This document shows positions 1-6,593 of a DNA stretch of 10,171 nucleotides, one piece after another. Origin of the DNA: CBFHWY01 sp965659675 (GTDB lineage Bacteria > Bacteroidota > Bacteroidia > Flavobacteriales_G > Salibacteraceae). The first letter of the stretch is position 1, and each line of letters starts with the position of its first letter. The DNA is taken from NCBI GenBank assembly GCA_965659675.1, contig CBFHWY010000089.1:1-10171 (forward strand), read 5' to 3'. Under the pieces are notes generated by a model. The model worked only from the letters and a program-made list of their open reading frames with translations. It searched no databases and was not told where the DNA came from. Position numbers and translations under genes: made by a program.

Positions 1-2
1 CC

Positions 3-464
3 AATCCAGTCGACCGCCTTGATCTAAAACTAGAGAAGATGCTTGGTCATCAATTGGCTATGAGTGATCAAAGTATGGTGAGAGAGATCTTAAATGAAAA
101 AGGGATCTCAAGGCTAAGTAAGCGCTGTTTTGTGAAAGGCTATTTCTACTACCCCAGGTCGACGCAGATGCAAGCTGCACTGAAGGCAAGTCCTTTTCAT
201 AATCGCTCCTGGTGGATCTATGAAGATCAATTGGCACAGATCCCAAATAAATTTAAAATAGCGAGGAAAGAAAAGCGATCATGGCTTTGTCCCGCAGAGT
301 TTAAGGAATATGAACTTGTTGAGCGAAACAAGATCCCTTTCATGCTAAAACAACACAAGAAAAAGAAGCCTCAGCTCTATGCTTTGCTGGAAAAGCAGGC
401 AGATTGTTACCGGGAGCTTACAAGCATATTCGTTGCTCCGAAAAATTGGCCAGGATCAATTTGA
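3..464 (+). CDS. DUF1853 family protein, C-terminal part (5' end outside window)
   Basis: The reading frame is open from the window's first bases (it begins NPVDRLDLKLEK before the first ATG at 39), so the gene starts upstream and only about the last 153 residues are seen. The internal ATG at 39 is probably not the start. The visible part fits my memory of the DUF1853 family C-terminus: a DRLDLKL segment followed by HQL, then KGYFYYPRS, an RSWWIYEDQ segment with paired tryptophans, and a KRSWLCPAEF segment. DUF1853 proteins are uncharacterised and distantly resemble PD-(D/E)XK-type folds; the catalytic core would lie in the missing N-terminal part. No signal peptide or membrane segment is visible. 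The next gene has its own promoter, so they are not necessarily one operon. Family call is from motif memory, not a search. Confidence 0.72.
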   Translation, partial: NPVDRLDLKLEKMLGHQLAMSDQSMVREILNEKGISRLSKRCFVKGYFYYPRSTQMQAALKASPFHNRSWWIYEDQLAQIPNKFKIARKEKRSWLCPAEFKEYELVERNKIPFMLKQHKKKKPQLYALLEKQADCYRELTSIFVAPKNWPGSI

Positions 465-476
465 CGGATTAATTCA

Positions 477-505
477 TTGTCATTCCAGGCTGAGGACTAT
501 ATTTG
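477..505 (+). promoter_or_regulatory. Bacteroidota-type promoter of the ABM monooxygenase gene
   Basis: TATATTTG at 498-505 is an exact match to the Bacteroidota -7 element TAnnTTTG. A TTG at 477-479 sits 18 nt upstream, within the usual spacing of the -33 element. Transcription would start near 511-513, at the left edge of the palindrome at 513-529, leaving a short 5' leader before the ATG at 539. Confidence 0.7.
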
Positions 506-512
506 CCCATAG

Positions 513-529
513 TTTAGAATCATTCTAAA
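513..529. promoter_or_regulatory. Perfect 17-bp palindrome, candidate Fur-family operator
   Basis: TTTAGAATCATTCTAAA has two perfect 8-bp arms around a single central base. It lies immediately downstream of the -7 element, over the expected transcription start, and ends 9 bp before the ATG. The arrangement fits repression by steric block. The sequence strongly resembles the iron control element bound by the Fur-family regulator Irr in alphaproteobacteria (TTTAGAA-N3-TTCTAAA) and has the geometry of Fur-family boxes. That the host regulator is a Fur-type protein is inference from this resemblance and from the haem-oxygenase-like target gene. Confidence 0.65.
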
Positions 530-538
530 TAAAGAAAA

Positions 539-868
539 ATGGATAAAGGATTTGTTGCAATAAACTACATCAGCTGTAAACCCCACTACAGGGAAAGATT
601 TGAAGAATTGTTTAGTACTCGGGCGCATGCGATCGATAAGCTTCCGGGTTTTCAAAGAATGAATGTATTACGCCCGAATAAGGATGACGACAACTATCTC
701 ATCGTCAGTTATTGGGATACCAAAGAGCAATTTGAAGCCTGGACAAAATCTCCAGAGTTCATTGAAGGACACAAGCGAGGATTTGAAGATCTGCGTCTGG
801 CAAAGGAACGCGGTGAGGAACCGCCAATGCATTCTGATTTCAAGACCTACGAGATCCTAACGGATTAA
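539..868 (+). CDS. IsdG-type antibiotic biosynthesis monooxygenase (ABM) domain protein, possible haem-degrading enzyme
   Basis: A 109-residue cytoplasmic single-domain protein of the dimeric alpha/beta-barrel ABM fold. IsdG/IsdI haem oxygenases use an Asn, a Trp and a His (Asn7, Trp67 and His77 in IsdG). Here Asn9 (AINYI), Trp68 (FEAWTKS) and His78 (EGHKRG) occupy equivalent places with the same Trp-to-His spacing of ten. The LPGFQRMNVLRP strand and the YLIVSYWDTKEQF segment are typical of the family. The start is the ATG 9 bp after a perfect palindrome; an A-rich AAAGAAAA precedes it rather than a Shine-Dalgarno. An exact -7 promoter and a Fur-family-like operator upstream suggest iron regulation. 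A rho-independent terminator follows, so it is probably monocistronic. Fold is well supported. Haem degradation is inferred; ABM proteins also oxidise other substrates or have no known activity. Confidence 0.85.
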   Translation: MDKGFVAINYISCKPHYRERFEELFSTRAHAIDKLPGFQRMNVLRPNKDDDNYLIVSYWDTKEQFEAWTKSPEFIEGHKRGFEDLRLAKERGEEPPMHSDFKTYEILTD

Positions 869-897
869 GTATTCTCATTTGGAATTAGAATTTGGAT

Positions 898-927
898 GGG
901 GCCGGCTTATGCCGGCTCTTTTGTTTT
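898..927 (+). terminator. Rho-independent terminator of the ABM gene
   Basis: The hairpin pairs GGGCCGGC with GCCGGCTC (eight pairs, one of them G-U) around a TTAT loop, followed by TTTTGTTTT. The T-rich tract exists only on the + strand side, so it serves the + strand gene. It lies inside the last codons and stop codon of the convergent membrane-protein gene. Confidence 0.8.
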
Positions 928-1332
928 ATCCTCAGCATGATGTTTCCACAGGGCAGCTCTCAAACAAAGGATCACAAGCACAAGTGTGATGGGAGTGAAG
1001 ATCAATTTTTCAAGCCATTCTTCTGCCAGGATATTACCTACAGTATTTAGCCCAAAAAGGACCACCATTAACCAGATCAGAACGGCAACAAAAGCATTTT
1101 TACGATTCCTGGTGATCTGTCTGTAACGAACGATCATGACAAAAGCCATGATCAGGTTCAGCAAGAGAGAGGTAGATTCCATCACCCACATTTGCGATTC
1201 TGATTGGATATTTCCACCCCAAACGTAATCGTGTGGAACTACACCAGCCAACACGAGGGCATGAAAGGCCACCGTAAGGATCATGATCACGGCAGCGATC
1301 AGACTGGCTTTTTGCGCACTAAAATTTTTCAA
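907..1332 (-). CDS. Small four-helix membrane protein of unknown function
   Basis: A 141-residue integral membrane protein with hydrophobic segments at about residues 9-31, 52-69, 80-99 and 109-127, and charged ends (KNRK between helices 2 and 3, KHHAEDKTKEPA tail). The segment VVPHDYVWGGNIQSESQM after helix 1 and GLNTVGNILAEEWLEKLIFTP before helix 4 are recurrent in a family of uncharacterised Bacteroidota membrane proteins. I know no function for that family. The start lies 1 nt after the stop codon of the M14 carboxypeptidase gene, so the two are almost certainly cotranscribed and perhaps translationally coupled. Its 3' end carries the terminator of the convergent gene. No catalytic motif or metal-binding pattern is evident. 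Confidence 0.85.
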   Translation of the reverse strand: MKNFSAQKASLIAAVIMILTVAFHALVLAGVVPHDYVWGGNIQSESQMWVMESTSLLLNLIMAFVMIVRYRQITRNRKNAFVAVLIWLMVVLFGLNTVGNILAEEWLEKLIFTPITLVLVILCLRAALWKHHAEDKTKEPA

Positions 1333-1333
1333 A

Positions 1334-2467
1334 CTAACTTAATTGATCTAAAATATACAAAACTGGATCGAGAACGGAGATACCCAGTTTTTCAGAGCGC
1401 TCAGCAGACCAGCCATAATCCGGATCAGGCAGGTCGTGATTATCGATGAAAGGCATTTCAATGGTTAGGGCCAGGGTATCAAATCGCGATGCGATCTGAT
1501 TGGTGCAAATACTCATATCTGCTTTTCCCTTTTCCACTTTAGGATAGCCGTGTTTGGTTTGGAAATCTGGACAGGATTCCTCCCATCGGGCCTTAAAGTT
1601 TTCTTCCAGATCATGCATAGCATCAGAGTATGCGGGTATTCCTTCGTTGGCAGAAATGAAGTTGTGAGGAATATCCTCATCCCCATGTACATCGAGCAAG
1701 AGGTCTAATCCTGTTTCGTCCATCTTTTTGAGGATGTGATATACTTCAGGAGATTGCTCCAAACTCGGATTGTCCCATTCGCGATTCAAATTTGCTCCTG
1801 CCGCATTTGAACGCAAGTTTCCATGAATGCTACCATCTGGGTTCACATTGGGAACCACATAGAATATTGCTCTTTCCAAAAGCTTTCGACTCACTGCGTC
1901 ATCCTGGTCGAGTAAGCGACTCAGAAAACCCTGAACAAACCATTCGGCCATACTTTCACCAGGGTGCTGCCTGGCAATGACCCATATTTTGAGCTCATCG
2001 TACATCTCTTCACCGATCTTTAGCATATCGATATCCCGACCTTCGACAGTTTGGCCTAAAACCTCATGGCTGCAAAGTGAACTTTGTGCGCAGGCAGCTA
2101 CAAGGTCTAAATGCATTTCATAGGAATAGGGAGCGAAATAGGCGAAGTAGATCGTGTCATGCTCCGTTTCGTGATCGATGATCAGTGCTTTTCCGTCATA
2201 ACTTGTATCCACCCTAAACCAGGTTTGGCGATCGTAGGATGCACAGGCCTTGTATTCGGGCCAACCGGTTGGATACGAAGTTTCAGAGGCATTGTTGATC
2301 TGTATCTTCAGCTGTTCACCAGATATTCCACTCACCTTAAAGTGAAACCATTGAAGAAAATCGGACTTAGTGTCTTTTCGGATCTTGAGTTGAATATCCC
2401 CAGCCTTTTCAGCTTTAAGAACCTCAATATTTCCGCTATCAAAATTTGAATTGACCTGAATTGCCAT
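1334..2467 (-). CDS. M14 family zinc carboxypeptidase, cytosolic carboxypeptidase (CCP/AGBL)-like
   Basis: A 377-residue metallocarboxypeptidase without signal peptide, so probably cytoplasmic. Residues 1-125 form a beta-rich N-terminal domain typical of the CCP subfamily, including the FAYFAPYSYE segment that leads into the catalytic domain. Zinc ligands are His168 and Glu171 in RQHPGES and His261 in DVHGDED. Asn228-Arg229 in NLNREWDNP match the substrate C-terminus-binding pair, and Glu337 in TIEMPF is the general-base glutamate. VPNVNPDGS is also typical of the family. Eukaryotic CCPs remove glutamates from tubulin tails; substrates of the bacterial relatives are largely unknown, and trimming of acidic peptides is only a guess. 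The ATG start gives the full N-domain. The downstream membrane-protein gene follows after 1 nt. A divergent thioredoxin-like gene starts 43 bp upstream. Confidence 0.93.
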   Translation of the reverse strand: MAIQVNSNFDSGNIEVLKAEKAGDIQLKIRKDTKSDFLQWFHFKVSGISGEQLKIQINNASETSYPTGWPEYKACASYDRQTWFRVDTSYDGKALIIDHETEHDTIYFAYFAPYSYEMHLDLVAACAQSSLCSHEVLGQTVEGRDIDMLKIGEEMYDELKIWVIARQHPGESMAEWFVQGFLSRLLDQDDAVSRKLLERAIFYVVPNVNPDGSIHGNLRSNAAGANLNREWDNPSLEQSPEVYHILKKMDETGLDLLLDVHGDEDIPHNFISANEGIPAYSDAMHDLEENFKARWEESCPDFQTKHGYPKVEKGKADMSICTNQIASRFDTLALTIEMPFIDNHDLPDPDYGWSAERSEKLGISVLDPVLYILDQLS

Positions 2468-2474
2468 AAAGTGG

Positions 2475-2498
2475 TTAATTTGTAAGGATTCAAATTAA
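2475..2498. promoter_or_regulatory. Symmetric inverted repeat in the divergent M14/thioredoxin promoter spacer
   Basis: TTAATTTG and CAAATTAA are perfect 8-bp arms around an 8-nt spacer, filling the centre of the 43-bp gap between the two divergent genes. Each arm, read toward its own gene, resembles the -7 element TAnnTTTG with one mismatch (T at position 2). For the + strand a TTG at 2451-2453 lies 21 nt upstream, an acceptable -33 distance. It may therefore be two facing overlapping promoters, an operator, or both. Confidence 0.4.
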
Positions 2499-2510
2499 AC
2501 CAATATACAG

Positions 2511-3725
2511 GTGCTCAGTAAGGATATTCATAATAAATCTCGATTAAGCTTGTTGGCTTTGTCGCTTATTCTATTTCTGTTCTCTTCAGCTTCGGCAACT
2601 GCCCAGGAGGAGGGAATTGAATTTTTACCCATGAGCTTGAGTGAAGCTAAAACCTTTTCTGCGAGCACGAAGAAGCTGATCTTCATCGATTGTTACACTA
2701 CCTGGTGCGGCCCCTGTAAATGGATGTCGGCAAATATCTTCACCAACGATACGGTAGCTGATTTTTACAACCGTAATTTTCTCTGTTTAAAAATGGACAT
2801 GGAAAAAGGCGAGGGAAAGCGCATTGCCAGAAAGTACGGTGTGAGCGCTTATCCAACCCTACTTTTTCTCGATCATGAAGGCAATGTTCAGGAAAGGAAA
2901 GTAGGAGCCTCCCGAACTGTGATGGATTATGTCGATCTGGGCCTACTCGCAATGAATCCATTCAGAAACTTAAGGGGACATCAACTCAGCTTTGATAGTG
3001 GTGCTAGAGATCCCTTATTTCTAAAGGAGTATTTAGAGAAGCTTTCAAATGCTGGAATATCCTCAAGGGCTGTGTTTGATACCCTTTATACCGCCTGGGG
3101 TGAGGAGGAATATGCAAAGGCAGAGAATTTTGAACTCTACAGCGAATTTGACTTCGATTTTGACTCAAGGGCTTTTCAAAACATGCTCACACACTTTCCT
3201 TATTATCAGAAAACCTTTGGTGAGAAGGCTGATGAGTATGCTAAATCTGTATTTCTCATTAGTCACTCTTCTGCTGTAAGGAAGAAGGACAAGGAAGGAT
3301 TGGCGCAGATCGAAGCGGCAATGTCCAAAATGCCTGAAGAGACCATGGGTGCCATCAAGTGGTCTATGGAAGCGCGTCAGCTTCAGCAAGTGCGAAATCC
3401 CAAACCCTACATCAAACACGCGATCAATGGCGCCGAAAAGTACAGTTGGAATAACGCTGGTTCATTGAATGCCATGGCCTGGTATATCTATAAGAATTCA
3501 AAAGATAAGGAGGAACTTGAGGTAGCGCTAAAAATGAGTAGGAGAAGTCTCGAGCTACAAAAGCTTCCCGCATATCTCGATACTCAAGCGAGTTTATTAT
3601 TTGAATTGGGAGAAAAAAGCAAGGCGATAGCAGTTCAACAAGAGGCCATTTCACTTGCTAAAAAGACGGGTGATGATGTAAAGACCTATCAGGATACGTT
3701 GGAATTCTTTAAAAATGCCAAATAA
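2511..3725 (+). CDS. Secreted thioredoxin-fold protein with C-terminal TPR-like region
   Basis: A 404-residue exported protein. Residues 11-24 form a hydrophobic signal core, with a likely signal peptidase I site after ATA at 29-31. The thioredoxin-like domain follows at about 35-145, with the redox motif WCGPC (Cys66 and Cys69) and the cis-proline at SAYPT (Pro115). The rest is helical; residues about 315-400 look like one or two TPR units (LNAMAWYIYKN, LDTQASLLFELGEKSKAI). Related Bacteroidota proteins act as periplasmic disulfide reductases or isomerases; the partner here is unknown. The GTG start is fixed by an in-frame TAA at 2496-2498 and the absence of another candidate before the signal core. 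A glycosyltransferase gene begins at the very next base after the stop, so the two are cotranscribed. Confidence 0.88.
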   Translation: MLSKDIHNKSRLSLLALSLILFLFSSASATAQEEGIEFLPMSLSEAKTFSASTKKLIFIDCYTTWCGPCKWMSANIFTNDTVADFYNRNFLCLKMDMEKGEGKRIARKYGVSAYPTLLFLDHEGNVQERKVGASRTVMDYVDLGLLAMNPFRNLRGHQLSFDSGARDPLFLKEYLEKLSNAGISSRAVFDTLYTAWGEEEYAKAENFELYSEFDFDFDSRAFQNMLTHFPYYQKTFGEKADEYAKSVFLISHSSAVRKKDKEGLAQIEAAMSKMPEETMGAIKWSMEARQLQQVRNPKPYIKHAINGAEKYSWNNAGSLNAMAWYIYKNSKDKEELEVALKMSRRSLELQKLPAYLDTQASLLFELGEKSKAIAVQQEAISLAKKTGDDVKTYQDTLEFFKNAK

Positions 3726-4715
3726 GTGAAGTTTAGTCTGATCATTCCAGTCTACAATCGTCCAGATGAGATCGATGAACTTCTGGATAGTCTGACCCTT
3801 CAAACTGCCATGAACTTTGATGTATGGGTGATTGAAGACGGCTCAGACCTCAAGTGTGATGAGGTTTGTGAGCGATATGCCGACAAGCTGGATCTGCATT
3901 ATCATTTTAAGCCAAATTCGGGACCCGGTCCAAGTCGCAATTACGGAATGGACATAGCCACTGGGGATTACTTCATCATCTTCGATTCGGATTGTCTGAT
4001 CCCACCTGAGTATATTCAGTCGGTAAATGAATTTCTGGAAAAGAACTACGTCGATTGTTTTGGTGGACCCGATGCTGCCCACCCTTCTTTCAGTGATGTA
4101 CAAAAGGCGATCAACTACAGCATGACTTCTTTTTTTACCACGGGTGGTATCAGAGGAGGAGGGGAGAAGCTCGGGAAATTCCAGCCTCGATCATTCAATA
4201 TGGGTATTTCACGAAAGTGTTATGAAAAGGTTGGCGGTTATGGAAAGATCCATCCTGGGGAGGACCCAGACCTGAGTTTTAGGATCTGGAAAGCGGGTTT
4301 TGAGACTGCCCTGATCAAGGATGCTCATGTTTTTCACAAGCGGCGCATCGACTTCAATAAGTTCGCAAAGCAGGTGTACAAGTTTGGTGTGGTGCGCGTT
4401 ATACTCAATAAATGGCACCCCGGCACCTCCAGGATCACCTATTGGTTCCCAACGATATTTTCTCTGGGTTTTTTAGCTTTCATCGTGCTGGGATTCTGGA
4501 ATCAGGTCTTTTGGTTTGCGCTTATCGTATATCTCTCGGTGATGTTCATTGATGCATTGGTGAGAACCACAAACCTCAAGATCGCCATTATGGCCATTAT
4601 CACAAGCATGGTTCAATTCTTTGGCTACGGTTGGGGTTTCATCAAAAGCCAGTTCAGGATCAATGTTCTGGGCAAGGAACCAAAGGATGCTTTTCCAGGG
4701 TTCTTTTTTAAGTAG
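3726..4715 (+). CDS. Family 2 glycosyltransferase with C-terminal membrane helices
   Basis: A 329-residue inverting glycosyltransferase of the GT-A fold. The N-terminal strand SLIIPVYNRPDEI, the WVIEDGSD segment and the nucleotide/metal-binding DSD (residues 87-89, in FDSDCLIPP) mark the donor-binding half. GGYGKIHPGEDPDLSFR with the catalytic-base-type Glu179-Asp180 marks the acceptor half. Hydrophobic segments at about 241-258, 262-278 and 286-303 anchor it in the inner membrane, with the active site in the cytoplasm. The GTG start comes directly after the TAA of the thioredoxin gene, with no spacer and no clear Shine-Dalgarno, which suggests translational coupling. The sugar and acceptor cannot be read from the sequence; cell-surface polysaccharide or glycolipid synthesis is the usual role. 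Pairing with a thioredoxin-fold gene has no obvious pathway logic. Confidence 0.9.
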   Translation: MKFSLIIPVYNRPDEIDELLDSLTLQTAMNFDVWVIEDGSDLKCDEVCERYADKLDLHYHFKPNSGPGPSRNYGMDIATGDYFIIFDSDCLIPPEYIQSVNEFLEKNYVDCFGGPDAAHPSFSDVQKAINYSMTSFFTTGGIRGGGEKLGKFQPRSFNMGISRKCYEKVGGYGKIHPGEDPDLSFRIWKAGFETALIKDAHVFHKRRIDFNKFAKQVYKFGVVRVILNKWHPGTSRITYWFPTIFSLGFLAFIVLGFWNQVFWFALIVYLSVMFIDALVRTTNLKIAIMAIITSMVQFFGYGWGFIKSQFRINVLGKEPKDAFPGFFFK

Positions 4716-4718
4716 GGG

Positions 4719-4760
4719 TTAGGGTCTGGGATTTAGGGGTTAGGATTTAGGGTCTAGGAT
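4719..4760 (+). repeat. Tandem repeat, three 14-bp units, TTAGGG-rich
   Basis: Three consecutive 14-mers: TTAGGGTCTGGGAT, TTAGGGGTTAGGAT and TTAGGGTCTAGGAT. Units 1 and 3 differ at one base. The array begins 3 bp after the stop codon of the glycosyltransferase gene. The G-runs resemble telomere-like TTAGGG sequence, but the position is chromosomal and internal. Confidence 0.85.
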
Positions 4761-4816
4761 TGCCTTCGAAGCACAGCGAGGGGAGGTTGGGTCAGTCCTG
4801 CTCTTCAAAGCTTGTC

Positions 4817-4901
4817 TTCTCGATACTCACCTTCGGTGAACTCGAAGACCAGTTCCCGTTTTTCGAGTGATCACGAACAAAGCGAGTGATCGTATCGAGA
4901 A
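4817..4901. repeat. Composite inverted repeat (TTCTCGATAC / GTATCGAGAA)
   Basis: Perfect 10-bp outer arms at 4817-4826 and 4892-4901 enclose smaller symmetric pieces: TCACC-TTC-GGTGA at 4827-4839, the palindrome GTGATCAC at 4867-4874, and the direct repeat CGAGTGATC at 4864-4872 and 4883-4891. The layout resembles a non-autonomous palindromic intergenic repeat. No terminal direct repeats marking a target duplication are evident. Confidence 0.6.
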
Positions 4902-5025
4902 AAACTCTCTTTGAAACAATGCCCTCCCGATTACTAACTACGGCAGGCACAACAAAGACCAGGTTCTTCTCTACCGTCAGACCGCTTCTACCCTTCGACG
5001 CTCTCAGGGCAAGCATTCTTCGGTT

Positions 5026-5988
5026 CTACAAACCCACCCTCTCCTTCTCGAGATAGGTGTTGCGGTCGGGGCTATTGCGGCTCATGAGCTCTCCGAGGAA
5101 TCCAGCGAGGAAAAGTTGCGTTCCGAGGATCATGCAGGTTAAGGCAATGAAAAACCAGGGATTCTCCGTGACCAGACGAGCTTTCACGCCAATGTTCAAA
5201 TAATAGAGTTTCTCGGCGCCAATGTATGCTGCAGCAAGAAATCCAAAGGCAAAGATGATCGTACCAAGCGATCCGAATAAGTGCATGGGGGCTTTGCCAA
5301 ATCGCGTGACAAAAATGATGCTCAGAAGATCTAGAAAACCATTGATGAAGCGCTCCAGACCGAATTTTGTGGTGCCATACTTTCGGGCTCTGTGCTGTAC
5401 CACCTTTTCACCGATCTTGCGGAATCCGGCACGGGCAGCAATAACGGGGATGTAACGATGCATTTCCCCATAAACCTCAATGGCCTTTACCACATCCTGC
5501 TTGTAAGCCTTTAATCCGCAATTGAAGTCATGAAGATGGATCTTCGACATTTTGCGTGTGGCCCAATTAAAGAGTTTAGTAGGAATGGTTTTCGTGATCG
5601 GATCGTAACGTTTTTGTTTCCAGCCCGAAATGAGATCAAAACCATCTTCCTTGATCATTTTTCTCAGCTCCGGAATCTCATCCGGACTATCCTGAAGGTC
5701 AGCATCCATTGTGATCACAACCTCACCCGAACAAGCGCCAAAACCAGTATTGAGAGCAGCAGACTTTCCATAATTTCTGCGAAAACGAATGCCTTTGGCC
5801 TCGGGGTGGGCCGCGCTGAGTTTTTCGATCACGTCCCAGGAAGCGTCATTGCTGCCATCATCCACAAAAAGCACTTCAAAGCTGTAGCTGTTTTCGCCAC
5901 ATACTCTTTTGATCCAGTCGAATAGTTCTGGGAGAGATTCCTCCTCGTTAAAGAGTGGAACGACTACGGAAATATCTAAGTTGGCCAT
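5026..5988 (-). CDS. Polyprenyl-phosphate glycosyltransferase, DPM1/ArnC/GtrB-like family 2
   Basis: A 320-residue membrane-linked GT-A glycosyltransferase. The N-terminus ISVVVPLFNEEESL, the LFVDDGSND strand, the RRNYGKSAALNTGF segment and the metal/donor motif MDADLQD (Asp95, Asp97, Asp100) are diagnostic of the dolichol/undecaprenyl-phosphate sugar transferase group. HDFNCGLKAY and HRARKYGTTKF match its conserved acceptor-side segments. Two hydrophobic segments (about 238-257 and 277-298) give the GtrB-like topology. Such enzymes load glucose, mannose or aminosugars from a nucleotide sugar onto a polyprenyl phosphate at the cytoplasmic face for later use outside the membrane. The ATG overlaps the upstream DUF4199 stop codon by one base (TAATG), so the two are cotranscribed and coupled. 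Which sugar is used is not readable. Confidence 0.93.
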   Translation of the reverse strand: MANLDISVVVPLFNEEESLPELFDWIKRVCGENSYSFEVLFVDDGSNDASWDVIEKLSAAHPEAKGIRFRRNYGKSAALNTGFGACSGEVVITMDADLQDSPDEIPELRKMIKEDGFDLISGWKQKRYDPITKTIPTKLFNWATRKMSKIHLHDFNCGLKAYKQDVVKAIEVYGEMHRYIPVIAARAGFRKIGEKVVQHRARKYGTTKFGLERFINGFLDLLSIIFVTRFGKAPMHLFGSLGTIIFAFGFLAAAYIGAEKLYYLNIGVKARLVTENPWFFIALTCMILGTQLFLAGFLGELMSRNSPDRNTYLEKERVGL

Positions 5989-6530
5989 TAAGCTTCAAGT
6001 ACTTCGCCTTCCTGGTCATCCGTTTCGAAGATATCCGGCTTCTTCTTATTCACTGCAGCGATGATCAGGCTGACGATCACCCCTCCAAATACCTTATTGA
6101 TCACATCGCCCTGTACCATTGACCCAAGAGTTACTTTCTCAATTTCTTTCATGGCCATATCAACCATATCATCACCTAACATACCTCTTGCCTGCTCGAG
6201 TTGTTCATAGGTGTCTTCCTTGTAGAGATCCACAAAGCTGCCGTCAATGAAGGCTCCGAACAGATAAGCCAGCATACCTGTGAGGGTTGCCCAGACCAAA
6301 GTGATGATCAGTCCACCTGAAAAGGCTTGTCCATAGGTCATACTGCCTCCCAGTGTTTCATCTCGGTATTTCTTAGTGCCCAGATAAATGAAAACAATGG
6401 GTATCCATGAAGTTAGCCAGGTGACGTTTCCAAAAGGGTTTGACCCAATCGCATAATAAATGATAAAAGCGACAAATCCTGCCAGGCCCGCTATGGAGCC
6501 AAAATTGAGAAGAGTACGGTATTTCTGCAT
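5988..6530 (-). CDS. DUF4199 domain membrane protein
   Basis: A 180-residue integral membrane protein with helices near residues 10-28, 36-51, 70-93 and 141-157 and an acidic C-terminal tail. The SMTYGQAFSGGLIITLVW segment before helix 3 and the YLFGAFIDGSFVDLY segment after it are typical of DUF4199, an uncharacterised Bacteroidota family. I chose the ATG at 6530 (MQKYRTLLNFGSIAGL), not the in-frame ATG at 6614. The longer form would start inside the SRP RNA gene and upstream of a perfect minus-strand -7 element at 6553-6560, whose transcript would begin about 17 nt before the chosen start. Its stop overlaps the start of the polyprenyl-phosphate glycosyltransferase. DUF4199 next to this type of glycosyltransferase is, to my memory, a recurrent Bacteroidota gene pair, but no joint function is known to me. 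Confidence 0.88.
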   Translation of the reverse strand: MQKYRTLLNFGSIAGLAGFVAFIIYYAIGSNPFGNVTWLTSWIPIVFIYLGTKKYRDETLGGSMTYGQAFSGGLIITLVWATLTGMLAYLFGAFIDGSFVDLYKEDTYEQLEQARGMLGDDMVDMAMKEIEKVTLGSMVQGDVINKVFGGVIVSLIIAAVNKKKPDIFETDDQEGEVLEA

Positions 6531-6552
6531 GAGCTTGTGATTTTGACCTAGG

Positions 6553-6560
6553 CAAATATA
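6553..6560 (-). promoter_or_regulatory. -7 promoter element of the DUF4199-glycosyltransferase operon
   Basis: On the minus strand this reads TATATTTG, an exact TAnnTTTG match. It lies 22 bp before the ATG at 6530. No clear TTG -33 element is found at the usual distance. Confidence 0.55.
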
Positions 6561-6593
6561 TAAGAGTAGACCCAGTGGTGTCATAATCATTGC

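Larger units (their letters stand above)
4716..5025. other. Repeat-rich intergenic region between convergent glycosyltransferase genes
   Basis: No convincing gene here. It contains a G-rich 14-bp tandem repeat next to the first gene's stop, then a mosaic of TCGA-rich short inverted and direct repeats (TTCTCGATAC with GTATCGAGAA, two copies of CGAGTGATC, TCACC-TTC-GGTGA). It ends with CCCTTCGACGCTCTCAGGGC, a form of the CCTTCGAC...CTCAGGGC motif common in dispersed bacterial intergenic repeats. A 74-codon minus-strand frame crosses it (MLALRASKGRSG...), but such frames are typical translations of this repeat type. No classical hairpin-plus-T-tract terminator was found for either flanking gene; the repeats may act as one. 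Confidence 0.6.

Noticed and set aside
1204..1449. Plus-strand frame opposite the membrane protein and M14 gene
   Set aside because: Antisense shadow of two strongly supported genes.
4716..4760. Telomere-like TTAGGG repeats as a chromosome end or eukaryotic sequence
   Set aside because: Only three degenerate 14-bp units between bacterial genes; consistent with an intergenic tandem repeat.
4792..5016. Minus-strand frame of 74 codons (MLALRASKGRSG...)
   Set aside because: It runs through short inverted and direct repeats, has no domain-like pattern, and ALRASKG-type peptides are usual translations of this intergenic repeat.
5530..5925. 131-codon + strand frame inside the polyprenyl-phosphate glycosyltransferase gene
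   Set aside because: Antisense shadow; the opposite strand has clear DADLQD and other family motifs.
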